This document shows, piece after piece, positions 11,301-23,300 of a stretch of 64,000 nucleotides of DNA; positions within the stretch are counted from its first letter, which is position 1; every line of letters begins with the position of its first letter. Origin of the DNA: Dioscorea cayenensis subsp. rotundata (Eukaryota > Streptophyta > Magnoliopsida > Dioscoreales > Dioscoreaceae); assembly GCF_009730915.1 (NCBI RefSeq), contig NC_052474.1:1337501-1401500 (forward strand). The letters are read 5' to 3'. The notes below the pieces were generated by a model that was not told the DNA's origin, searched no databases, and was given only the letters and a program-made list of their open reading frames with translations. The translations under genes were made by a program, and so were the position numbers.

Positions 11301-14300
11301 ATTGTTTCTGCATTGAACTTCAGACATTTGGGCTTCTCAGCTTCAATTAGTCAACCTGGCAAAGAACAATTTGGGCCTGCTAAGGATCTGACACCCCTTT
11401 GTGATATGGTAGGCTTTAATGGACGTTGGTTTTTCTATGCTCTTTAACTGATCTTCTTTGAATGAAAATGAAGGTTTTGGTATCAGCTTTCAAGTATAAC
11501 ACTTTCTTTGACTAGGATGGTTCAATTGATCTCCGTGCTTATGATACTGAAGGAAACTGCTTTCACATTTTTGTGACCTCAAAACCATCCCCATATCCAT
11601 CTGTTCCTACTAAGGTATTCACGCCTTTGAAAAGTTTTTCAATCAATTACTCAGCTCAATTGTGTATAACAATCTCCAATTTTTGTAGGTTATTTCCATT
11701 CGTCCCTTCATGACTTTCACAAATAGGCTTGGGGAAAATATTTATCTCAAGTTTAGTATTGGAGATCAACAAAAAGTTCTGTCTCCATCAGATTCAACAG
11801 TTTCTTTTATCTACCATGAAGGAGAACAGGAGAAATTACAGGTAATGTTTCAAAGTCCTCATTAACTTTTGTTTGGCAGTTTTGGTGGTGGTGGTGGTTA
11901 ATTTGCCATATTATTTGTTCAGCGTGAACTGTTTCTTTTGTCCTGGCAGTCAGGCAACTATGTGGATGAAGTTTATTAAGCACTAACGATGGCTTATAGA
12001 ATAGTTTCTTGAGGCTGATTCTTCCATTTTTTATCTTACGGTTTATATTTTTTTTGTATTTTATTGGGCGTGGTTGGTTTGAAAGAAAATGGAAGAGAAA
12101 TATAAATAGAATAATGGGAAATGATGGAAGGCAAAATCAAAGAAAATTTTATCAATGCTTTTCTTGTTCATTTGCTTGTCATTCAACCACACAAGTGTAT
12201 ACAACTTTTAAACCCTTTTTCACTGTACAACTTGTATAAAAAAAATCATGAGAGAATTATAGAACTTGTAATTCTGCGAAATATAATAAAATAAAATTGT
12301 TTAGTTGTACAATATTAAGATGCCATTTTGCATTTATTCTTAATTTCATGTTTGAAAGTTATTTCTCATATGCTGTTTATCAGTTGTGCAAGTGACCGAC
12401 ATTCTAGACATGCATTGGAACCTTGAATCATGCATTAAATGGTTAATTGGCCAGATTGTGATTATATAATTTGGTTTTAAGTTGGCTGAGGTTTAAGTAA
12501 TTTTTTGTTACACCTGCATCAAAGTCTTGTTATGATAGCCTAGGACTTTGTTAATCTGTGTGCTTCCACTAGGATGGAATAAGTGGGAAAACATTAGAGC
12601 CCCAAATATCTGACTGTTGATTTTACATAATTCAGATTGTCCTGCATGTTGGATCTTTTGGCATTTAAGGTTCTGGACGCCAAATGGAAAACAGATGCTG
12701 GAAGTATATTACACTTTCCTTGGCCTTTGCAATTGGAAAAATCTATAAGTTAAGTCATATAGTTCATACTGTATTTTATCCCAGAATCACTCTGGAGTGG
12801 ATAGGATGAGTACTTACTGATATTGCTCATAAAATCATCCAAGTTACTTAAAAAGATTTTAAATCTTTTCCGTACAAGAATCTCCTACCCTATGTATGAT
12901 ATTTCACAAGGCTAAATCAACCTACGCCGATTTTTAATCAAATGAAAGATGTTGCCTTTCCCAAAAATGCTGGTATCAGTATTTTATTATTCTTGGGTGA
13001 TGTCTTCACTCTGATGTTCTAATTTAAGGTTGTGTGAGAATTACTCTTCAGTTAGTGTTTTTGTAGAATTTGAGAAGAGAAATATTCATCCTTTTCATTC
13101 CGTTTGAACATGCTTATATACACAGAGATCTTTTTGGATCTCTAAAAATAGAACTAGCTAACTAATGATACACAATCAAGGAGAAAAATCTGCTAACAAA
13201 TTAACATCCTTAATTTCCTGCTGGTTACTATATTTACATTACACAAATATACCGCTAGCATTCCAAAATAGGTTTCTACACTCCCCCTCAAGCTAGGCTA
13301 TATATGCTACTCATGCCTAGCTTGAAACATAAATCTTGGAAATTAGGACGATGAAGACCTTTTGTTAGGATATCTGCAATTTGGTGATGTGTAGGAACAT
13401 AGTTGAGTGAGATAGTCTTGTCTTCAATTTTCTCACTTATAAAGTGTTGATCTATCTCAACATGCTTAGTCCTATCATGATGAACTGGATTCTTAGCTAT
13501 AGCTATAGCTGATTGACTGTCACTCTTTAGATTAATAGGCCCTTCCATAGTGATGTGAAGTTCCTGCAATAGTCTTCTTAGCCATATTCCCTCACATATA
13601 CCATGTGCCAATGCCCTGAATTCTGCTTCAGCACTACTTCTAGCAACAACGGGTTGTTTCTTACTTCGCCATATTACCAAGTTCCCCCACACAAATGAAC
13701 AATACCCTGATGTTGATCTTCTGTCTATAGGAGATCCAGCCCAGTCTGCATCTGTGAAGACTTCAACAGTTCTATTTGTGATTTTTTTTTGAAAAACAAT
13801 CCCTTACCTGGATCCTTCTTAAGATATCGCAGGATCCTATAAACTGCATCCATATGTTCGTTAGATGGGTTGTTCATAAATTGACTAACTAGACTGACTG
13901 AGAACCTAATATCTGGACGAGTATGGGCAAGATAGATTAGTTTCCCCACCAAACGTTGATATCTGCTTTTGTCAACTGCTATACCATCAGTTTGAACTCC
14001 TAGTTTTGTATTAGGATCCATAGGAGTGTCAGCAGGTTTGCTCCCCATCATTCCAGTTTCTTTGAGAACGTCCAGTACATATTTCCTCTGAGAGATTGAG
14101 ATGCCTTTGCTTGATCTAGCTACTTCCATCCCAAGGAAATACTTCAGATTTCCAAGATCCTTAATTTCAAATTCCTTTGCTAGTAACTTCTTTATACATC
14201 TTATTTCTTCCACATTGTTTCTAGTAAGAACGATGTCATCAACATACACAATGAGAGCAATGAGTTTTCCATTTGTAGTATGTTTAACAAATAAGGTGTG

Positions 14301-17300
14301 ATTGGCTTGACATTGAAGATAACCATCTTTCTTGAGGACTTTTGTAAATCTATCAAACTATGCTCGAGGGGATTGTTTGAGGCCATACAAGGATTTTTTG
14401 AGCTTGCATACTTTGTTAGCTGTAGAGTCATTCTCAAATCCCGGGGGTATGTTCATGTACACTTCTTCCTTAAGATCTCCGTTGAGGAAAGCATTTTTTA
14501 CATCTAGCTGAAGAAGAGGCCATTCCTGATTAACTGCAATGGAAATGAGAACTCTGATAGTGTTTAGCTTGGCTACAGGAGCAAACGTTTCTTGGTAGTC
14601 GATGCCATAAGATTTAGTAAATCCCTTCGCCACCAGGCGGGCCTTGAATCTTTCCACACTACCATCTGCCTTGTGCTTTACAGAGAATAACCACTTACAT
14701 CCCACAATATGCTTGCCAGGAGGAAGAGTGGTAATTGTCCATGTTTCATTCTTTTCAAGGGCTCTGATCTCTTCAAGAGTAGCAGCTTTCCATTCAGGTA
14801 TCTGCAAGGCTTCATGGACTGTGGTAGGGACTAGAGTCTGGTCAATCTTTGTAACAAATGCTCTAAAATTTGGTGAGAGCTTTGCATATGACAAGTGATG
14901 TTGGAGTGGATGATGTGTGCAGGATCTGACTCCTTTCCGCAAAGCAATAGGTAGGTCCAAATCTGACATTGAAGCTGGTAACTGATCAGACATAGAAACT
15001 GGAAGAGTGTCTGCCTTACCTTGGATATTTTCAATAGACGTTGGAGCCGAGGAAAAATCCTGGTTATGCTGAGATTGTGCAGGCTGTAATTGTGACTGCT
15101 CTGGATTATGTTTTCTTCTTGAATAGACTTGGAGTTCAGTCTCCTTAGTAGGACAAGAAATTGAGACAGTTTCAGGTAAATTTGACGATGACTCGACTGA
15201 CTCTGGAGTGATGACCATTTCTGGTAAAGGTGGGGACAGAATCTGTGACTCAACTGTGGAAGTATTTTGGATAAGAGAATCCCAATCCCAATTTTGAGAT
15301 TCTGTTATGTTCTCCCCTTGAATTGAGGATTTAAGGTAAAAAGGTTGATGCTCAAAGAAGGTGACATTCATGGAGTGAAAGACTCGTTTAGTGAGAGGAC
15401 AATAGCATTTGTAACCTTTTTTATTGGGAGAGTAACCAAGAAATATACATTTTGTGGCTCGGGGATCCAATTTTCCTCTATGTTGGGCATGGATATGGAT
15501 AAACACAGAACAACCGAAGATTTTGAGTGGAATTTAGGTTATAAGATGAGATGTAGGGAAAGCTTCATGAAGAGACTGACTTGGAGTTTTGAAGTTCAGA
15601 ATCTTGGAGGGCATTCTGTTGATGAGGTAAGTAGCTGTGAGGACTGCTTCACCCCAGAATCTTTTGGGAACATGAGAGGTGAACAATAAGGAGCGTGCAA
15701 CCTCCAACAAATGACGATTTTTCCTCTCGGCTGTTCCATTTTGTTGGGGTGTATCAACACATGAACTTTGATGAATAATGCCATGAATTTGCAAATATTC
15801 CCCAAGGATGGAGTTGAAAAAATCTCTAGCATTGTCAGTCTTAAAAACTTGGATATTTGTGTTGAACTGGTTTTGGATCATGACATGAAAGGATTTGAAT
15901 ATTTGATTTGTTTCGGATTTGTCTTTCATGAGAAATACCCAACTTAGCCGAGTATGATCATCAACAAATAGCAAAAACCATCGAGCCCCGTTAACATTGG
16001 CAACTCGTGAGGAGCCCCAGATGTCACAGTGTATGAGTGAGAAAGGGTGTGAAGTTTTGTATGGTCGAGAATGATAGGAACTTCGAGTATGTTTTGATAA
16101 CTGACAGATATCACAATGAAAAAATTTCGAACTTTTATGAGTAAACAATGATGGAAAAAGTCGTTCGAGGTACATGAAATTTGGGTGACCAAGGCGATAG
16201 TGCCACATCATAACATCACTATCTTTATTTGACAAGCTAGATGATAAGGAAATGCTAGAAGACTGATATTCTGGATTAAGACTAATAGAATGACAAGACT
16301 TTCTTTTAGGAGACTCGTCATGTCTGAGAATGTAGAGACCTGCACAAAGCTGAGCATTGCCAATCATTCTCCCCGATCCCAAGTCCTGAAAAACACAATA
16401 GTGTGCAGAAAATTTTGTTATGCAATCCAAGGCACTTGTAAGTTTGCTCACAGACAATAAATTGCAATCTAAATTTGGCACAAAGAGGACAGAATGTAAA
16501 GTTAAATTTTGTGATAAAGTGGTAGTTCCAACACCATCCACTTTAGAATAAGTCCCATCGGCTATTTGAACAAACATAGGTTTCTGGCATGGGTGGTATG
16601 CTGTGAACAGGGCACAATTGCCAGTCATGTGATCTGAGGCGCCTGAGTCAATTATCCACTTGTTTGAGTAAGGCTTGGCTACACCAAAGGCCAAGGAAGT
16701 ATTACCTTTGCATGCCATACTACCATTAGCAATAATGGTAGAGGATGATGGAGCATTAGCTTGAGTAATCAACTGCTGAAGAGCCTCAAGCTAGTCTTTG
16801 GTAAAAGGTGTTTCAGCGATGACAGTATTACCACGAGTTTCACGCTCATTTGGCTCTCGATTAGATTTCCAACCTGCAGGTTTGCCGTGAAGTTTCCAGC
16901 AAGTCTCCTTGAGATGCCCAGGCTTTCGGCAGTGGTCGCACCAAGGTCTCCCTTGACGTGGCCTGTTATCGTGCATATGTTGTGGAGGACCACGAATAGC
17001 ATGAGCTTGAGCCGAGGCATCGTTGTGAGAGGGCTGCATATATCGAGCTGCGAGGGCTGAACCTTCAGAAGAAGGAAGAGTCTCAGGTTGTCCCAACATA
17101 ACCTTCCGTCGGCTTTCTTCTCGTCGGACTTCAGAAAATGCTTCCCTGAGACTAGGAAGAGGTTTGGTAGCAAGAAGACGACCCCTAACTTCATCAAGAG
17201 ACTTATCAAGTCCCATGAGAAATTTAAAGACCCGCTTAGTCTCCACAAACTTTCTGAATGTGGCTCCATCATCAGGGCATTTCCAATCATTGGTTTCAAA

Positions 17301-20300
17301 CAGATCTAGTTGCTGCCAGTATCTTGTAAGATTAGAGAAATAGGTGGTGACAAATGAGGTTCCTTGTTTCAGATCTTGAAGAACATTCTCCATATGAAAT
17401 AGTTCAGAAGTATTCTCATGGCTGGAAAAAGTCTCACGTGCGGCCTCCCAGATTTCCAGAGCCGTGGAATAAAGAAGAAAATTCTCACCAATTTCAGTAG
17501 TCATGCAGTTGATTAACCAAGACATGACCATTTATTATCAGCATGCCAAACTTTAAATTGGGATTGGATTTGTTTGGTGGCTCAGCAAGACCGGTGAGAT
17601 AGTCATCACGGCCTTTGCCGCTAATGAACAACATAACGGATTGGGACCATTGCAAATAATTGTGACCACTTAATTTGTGGTTAGTCACAGGAAGAAGACT
17701 GCCATCAAGAACGGAAGGATTGGCAGTAGATGTGCGACCCGAAGATAAGTTGCTAGCTGTGTTTGTTTCAGCCATGATTAATATGGAACAGAAAACAGGA
17801 AACAAGGGAGAATAGCGAGGATGACCCTCAGGAATTGAAAAAAAAAAATTCAGTGGTGGTGGAGCTAGAGTTCCAATGAGATCTCTGATACCATGTAGAA
17901 TTTGAGAAGAGAAATATTCACCCTTTTCATTCCGTTTGAACATGCTTATATACACAGAGAAGATCTTTTTGGATCTCTAAAAATAGAACTAGCTAACTAA
18001 TGATACACAATCAAGGAGAAAAATATGCTAACAAATTAACATCCCTAATTTCCTGCTGGTTACTATATTTACATTACACAAATATNNNNNNNNNNNNNNN
18101 NNNNNNNNNNNNNNNNNNNNNNNNNNNNNNNNNNNNNNNNNNNNNNNNNNNNNNNNNNNNNNNNNNNNNNNNNNNNNNNNNNNNNNNNNNNNNNNNNNNN
18201 NNNNNNNNNNNNNNNNNNNNNNNNNNNNNNNNNNNNNNNNNNNNNNNNNNNNNNNNNNNNNNNNNNNNNNNNNNNNNNNNNNNNNNNNNNNNNNNNNNNN
18301 NNNNNNNNNNNNNNNNNNNNNNNNNNNNNNNNNNNNNNNNNNNNNNNNNNNNNNNNNNNNNNNNNNNNNNNNNNNNNNNNNNNNNNNNNNNNNNNNNNNN
18401 NNNNNNNNNNNNNNNNNNNNNNNNNNNNNNNNNNNNNNNNNNNNNNNNNNNNNNNNNNNNNNNNNNNNNNNNNNNNNNNNNNNNNNNNNNNNNNNNNNNN
18501 NNNNNNNNNNNNNNNNNNNNNNNNNNNNNNNNNNNNNNNNNNNNNNNNNNNNNNNNNNNNNNNNNNNNNNNNNNNNNNNNNNNNNNNNNNNNNNNNNNNN
18601 NNNNNNNNNNNNNNNNNNNNNNNNNNNNNNNNNNNNNNNNNNNNNNNNNNNNNNNNNNNNNNNNNNNNNNNNNNNNNNNNNNNNNNNNNNNNNNNNNNNN
18701 NNNNNNNNNNNNNNNNNNNNNNNNNNNNNNNNNNNNNNNNNNNNNNNNNNNNNNNNNNNNNNNNNNNNNNNNNNNNNNNNNNNNNNNNNNNNNNNNNNNN
18801 NNNNNNNNNNNNNNNNNNNNNNNNNNNNNNNNNNNNNNNNNNNNNNNNNNNNNNNNNNNNNNNNNNNNNNNNNNNNNNNNNNNNNNNNNNNNNNNNNNNN
18901 NNNNNNNNNNNNNNNNNNNNNNNNNNNNNNNNNNNNNNNNNNNNNNNNNNNNNNNNNNNNNNNNNNNNNNNNNNNNNNNNNNNNNNNNNNNNNNNNNNNN
19001 NNNNNNNNNNNNNNNNNNNNNNNNNNNNNNNNNNNNNNNNNNNNNNNNNNNNNNNNNNNNNNNNNNNNNNNNNNNNNNNNNNNNNATTTCCAAAATAGTT
19101 TTCTACAGTTTTCAACATTGGTTACATGCTGGTGTTTGTTATTGACATGTTATTTTTGTTGCAGTTTTAGTAAATTATGCAGGTTATTTTCTTCTTGCTT
19201 GATTTGCTTCAAAATTATCTTCAGCAGCCTTAAATTTTTTTCAGGTGAGACTAAATGACACTGATTGGTGCTGTCCTATGGAAATTGTGAAGGAAGATAC
19301 CATCGTTATTGTGCTAAGAAAGCATGAAGGTGGTCGCATATTTATCAAAACAGAAGTCCGTGGTTATGATGAAGGTTCACGCTTCTCAATAGTGTTCCGT
19401 TTAGGATCACCCCATGGCCCAATCAGGTGACATGATATTTTCTCTTTGCATCAAAATTGGCTTTTAATTCAAGTGAATATAAATTACAAGCTCTTAATTA
19501 AGCCATTGGTGGACAGAATTGAGAATAGGACGTTGGGCTCAAAAATTGGCATTCGTCAAGCTGGGTTAGATGATGGTGCCTGGGTTTACTTGGATCCCCA
19601 TTCAACTGTAAATTTCTCTTGGGAGGATCCATATGGGCAGAGACTAATGGATATTTGCATCCAGAGTGAAATTAATACTTACGTCCCAAATGTCAGCTTG
19701 GAGAAAACGACAGAATGTTGTACTATTTTGCAGGGTCATGGTATCCGATATGATGTTATTGAGTCTGGAGATATGAAGATTGCTCGATTTACTGAAGGTA
19801 GAAGTGTGTTATATGGAAATCCTGAACTACTTGCTTCCAATTGGGGCATCTCACCCTTGCCTAATGAGGCACAAAGCAACAATTCACCTTTGGAACTGGT
19901 GATAGAATTGGGGATTTTGGGGATTTCTCTGATTGATCATAGACCGAGGGAGCTCTTGTATCTATATTTGGAGAAAGTCTTTGTATCGTATTCTACTGGT
20001 TATGATGCTGGACTGACAAACAGGTTTGTTTTTGGTTTAAACTTTATAAATTTGCTAGCTTTCAAAATAAAGTTTTGTTTTGCAAGCTTGTGGATTTTGT
20101 GGTTCATTTTTTATTTTATTACCACTGTGTTTGGATGTTGTAGTTGAGTTCGTTGTTGAAACCTTGAACTGCTAAAAACAGAAATAAAAATGTTGCCTGG
20201 AACCTATTCACATCATATAAGTTAGCCGATAATTGATGGCAGTCCTGCTGTCTAATCTGCGTATCCTGATACCAAGAAGGAAAAGCACCATGTCAGTCAT

Positions 20301-23300
20301 TGGAGCAGTGATTCTATTTTCACTTAAAGGCTAGTAGTTCTTTTGATTCTTAAATTCATTGGAGTTGTGTGATCCAAACCTAAAGAGTGTTGTGTTTCCT
20401 AATAACTCACTTGATCTATGTCAGAGTAATGGTATAAAGATGAATTTTCCATCTGTCAAAGTTAGTTTTTTTTTTTCTTCTGTCATTACCTTAAGCTTAC
20501 AAAAGATTATGCTTTGTCTGTTAATATGCACCTACATTTCTCCATAACAGGTGCTTAGTTTGAATTGATTTTTTTCCCTTGGAACTTGGAAGCTCTGTTG
20601 GATCTTTAGATTCTCCATAACATGATAATTTTGGCTTTGATCAAAATATTCATCAAATTCTAAGTTTCAAACTTGTCTATCATGTCAATCTACACATATT
20701 GAAAAGTTCATTAGTTTACAAATATGGTCAAGTATAATTATTTCAACCTGCTTACTGAGATAATGTTGTGTTGATGTCAAGAATTTGATTCTAGCTTGAA
20801 AAACCTTCTTTTTCCGGTAAGTAGTAGGTAAGCAGTAAGATTTATATTTTCTTGATTCTAACATGTTTTCTTGCCATTCGTGCCATCTTTCTTCTACTAC
20901 TTGTGAATATGTTATTGTTGTTATACCTTCTTTCATATTTTTCTTGCTCATGTGGATCATGTTTATTGTCTACTGTTTAGCTGAGTATTTTTTAAAACAA
21001 TATTCGTGACAGGTTCAAGCTAATTATTGGACGGCTGCAAGTTGATAACCAGCTGCCTTTAACGCCAGTACCTGTTCTATTGGCACCAGAGGACATACCT
21101 GATATAAACCATCCAGTATTTAAGGCAACAGTTACAATGAACAAGGAAAATATAGATGGTATCGAGGTTTACCCATATGTCTACATAAGGGTAATGCTTT
21201 GTCTATAGCTTCAAGCATTATCTTGTATCTTGTATCTTGAAGTGTAAGCCATACAAGCCATATTTCCTTTGTTTGGTGACATTGCTGCTCTTTTCACTAA
21301 TCAGGTAACTGAAAAGTGTTGGCGCGTTGATATTCATGAGCCAATTATATGGGCACTGGTAGATTTTTACAATAATCTTCGGTTAGATGGTACCTCAAGT
21401 TCTTCAAGCATTACTCAAGTGGATCCTGAAATTCGATTTGAGTAAGATTATTATGTTGATCCCAATTCTTTTTCATGAATTTCTCAGTATTTTGATGCGC
21501 TGTTTGTTTGTACTCTTTGTACCTGCAATTGGCTGCTCACTCATGTTCTATATGTGCCATCATCTAACTGCCTGAATAGGTTATTGCATGCCAATAGCAC
21601 TCTCTGGTGATGTCATAATATCAGTCGTTAGGCTCTATAGTACATATATATTTATATTTGTCGAAGTCAGGCCTTTTGTGAACCTACATCAACAGCTATA
21701 TAGAGTTCCTATATTTAAGGGTCAGAAACTTTGAAGCATTATTTTAGCATCTAAATCTTTCAGAGGAAAAAGTTATATGGACAGAAAATGGTTGTTGATT
21801 CCATTAAAGCATGGGAAATGACTAAGTGACTTGGAAATATTATAGCCATTTCCCGAGTGTTATGAGAGTTGAGTCTCCAAATATAAAATGTTTTGCGTGT
21901 TAGTTGCAAGAGAGTCCTGTACTTTTTATTATAGTTGATAGACAGCGTTTATATGCTATGTCATAGGTGGTTTTACTCTGTGATTTCTCTGATCATGATG
22001 TACTATTGAACTTGATCAGAAAGGCATTAAGTGGTCAAAGGTCTGAAATTCTTATCAAGATATTTTTATGACATATTATATGTAGCAAACTGTCAATCTA
22101 GCCTTATTTGCTTCTGTTGCTTTTGTCATGATGATCTACTCCTAATATCTAATTGATCACCTACTGTGTACTCTAAAATTGCTTTTTTCTTATCTTCTTC
22201 ATAGTTGAATGTTTACTCATATCTATAGAAACTATTAGTTCAGAGTCTTCAGACCATCTCAATGGGTTATCTTACTTCCCCAACTGCAAGGATTTTGCAT
22301 TGGGGTTGTGTGTTGTGTTTTTTAGATATAAAAAATGATACCTCTTTATATATTTTACTATTTTTTCAGACTAATTGACATCTCAGAGGTAAGGCTGAAG
22401 CTATCACTGGAGACTGAACCAACTCATAGACCTCCAGGTGCCCTGGGAATATGGAGCCCTGTTTTGTCTGCAGTTGGGAATGCGCTCAAGATTCAGGTTG
22501 GTGCTGACCAATTGGATGTTTTAGGGTTTGGATGAAAGAAAAGTTGCCTTCATTTAGTTCTTATTTGTAGGTGGTTTTTCCATATAACTTTGTTGAAATG
22601 TGTAGTTAACACATTCTACTATTTTGCATGTTTTTATTGTTATTGTCATTAACAATAGGAATTTTCAAGAGCAGCATCAGTTGGCACTTGGCACATGAAT
22701 ATTCTATTGTATTTAATACACATCTCTTTTTAGTTTTAATTTGCTGTGACATTTCAGTTTCTCCCATTAATATTTTTCATTTCTTTTGTCTCAGGTCCAT
22801 CTTAGAAAGGTAATGCACAGAAGCAAGTTCATGCGGAAAAGCACCATTGCCCCTGCTATATTAAACCGTATTAGAAGAGATCTTATCCACAATCCTTTAC
22901 ATTTAATATTCTCAGTGGATGTACTTGGCATGACCAAATCAACTTTATCTTCACTGAGTAAAGGTTTTGCAGAGCTGTCAACTGATGGACAGTTTTTACA
23001 ATTGCGTTCAAAGCAGGTAGAAATTCCATCTCCCCTGCTCTCTGCTTCCCTCTTGTCTCTAACTATCATGCGCTATTTTAGGTGTGGTCAAGGAGAATTA
23101 CCGGTGTTAGTGATGGTATTCTCCAAGGAACTGAAGCTCTTGCACAAGGTGTAGCTTTTGGAGTGTCTGGCGTTGTCAGGAAGCCTATTGAGAGCACTAG
23201 ACAATATGGTCCTCTAGGACTTGCCCATGGACTTGGTCGTGCTTTTCTAGGGATTTTTGTGCAGCCATTGAGTGGGGCTCTGGATTTTGTTTCCCTGACT

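Larger units (their letters stand above)
13062..19107 (-). mobile_element. Complete copia element C with TSD, in a VPS13 intron
   Basis: Full-length Ty1/copia element, antisense to its host gene, in the intron between exons 11689-11841 and 19245-19426. It is bounded by the 5-bp target duplication GTTTT (13057-13061 and 19108-19112). The 3' LTR is 13062-13280 and the 5' LTR 17894-19107. The latter is inflated by a run of 1000 N. The primer site and polypurine tract are in place. Outside the gap the LTRs differ by about four substitutions and one 3-bp indel over roughly 210 bp, so the insertion is fairly recent. True length is close to 5.05 kb. Confidence 0.95.

Noticed and set aside
18000-19145. 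Long open frames across the N run on both strands
   Set aside because: They consist of unknown bases; the flanking sequence is LTR.
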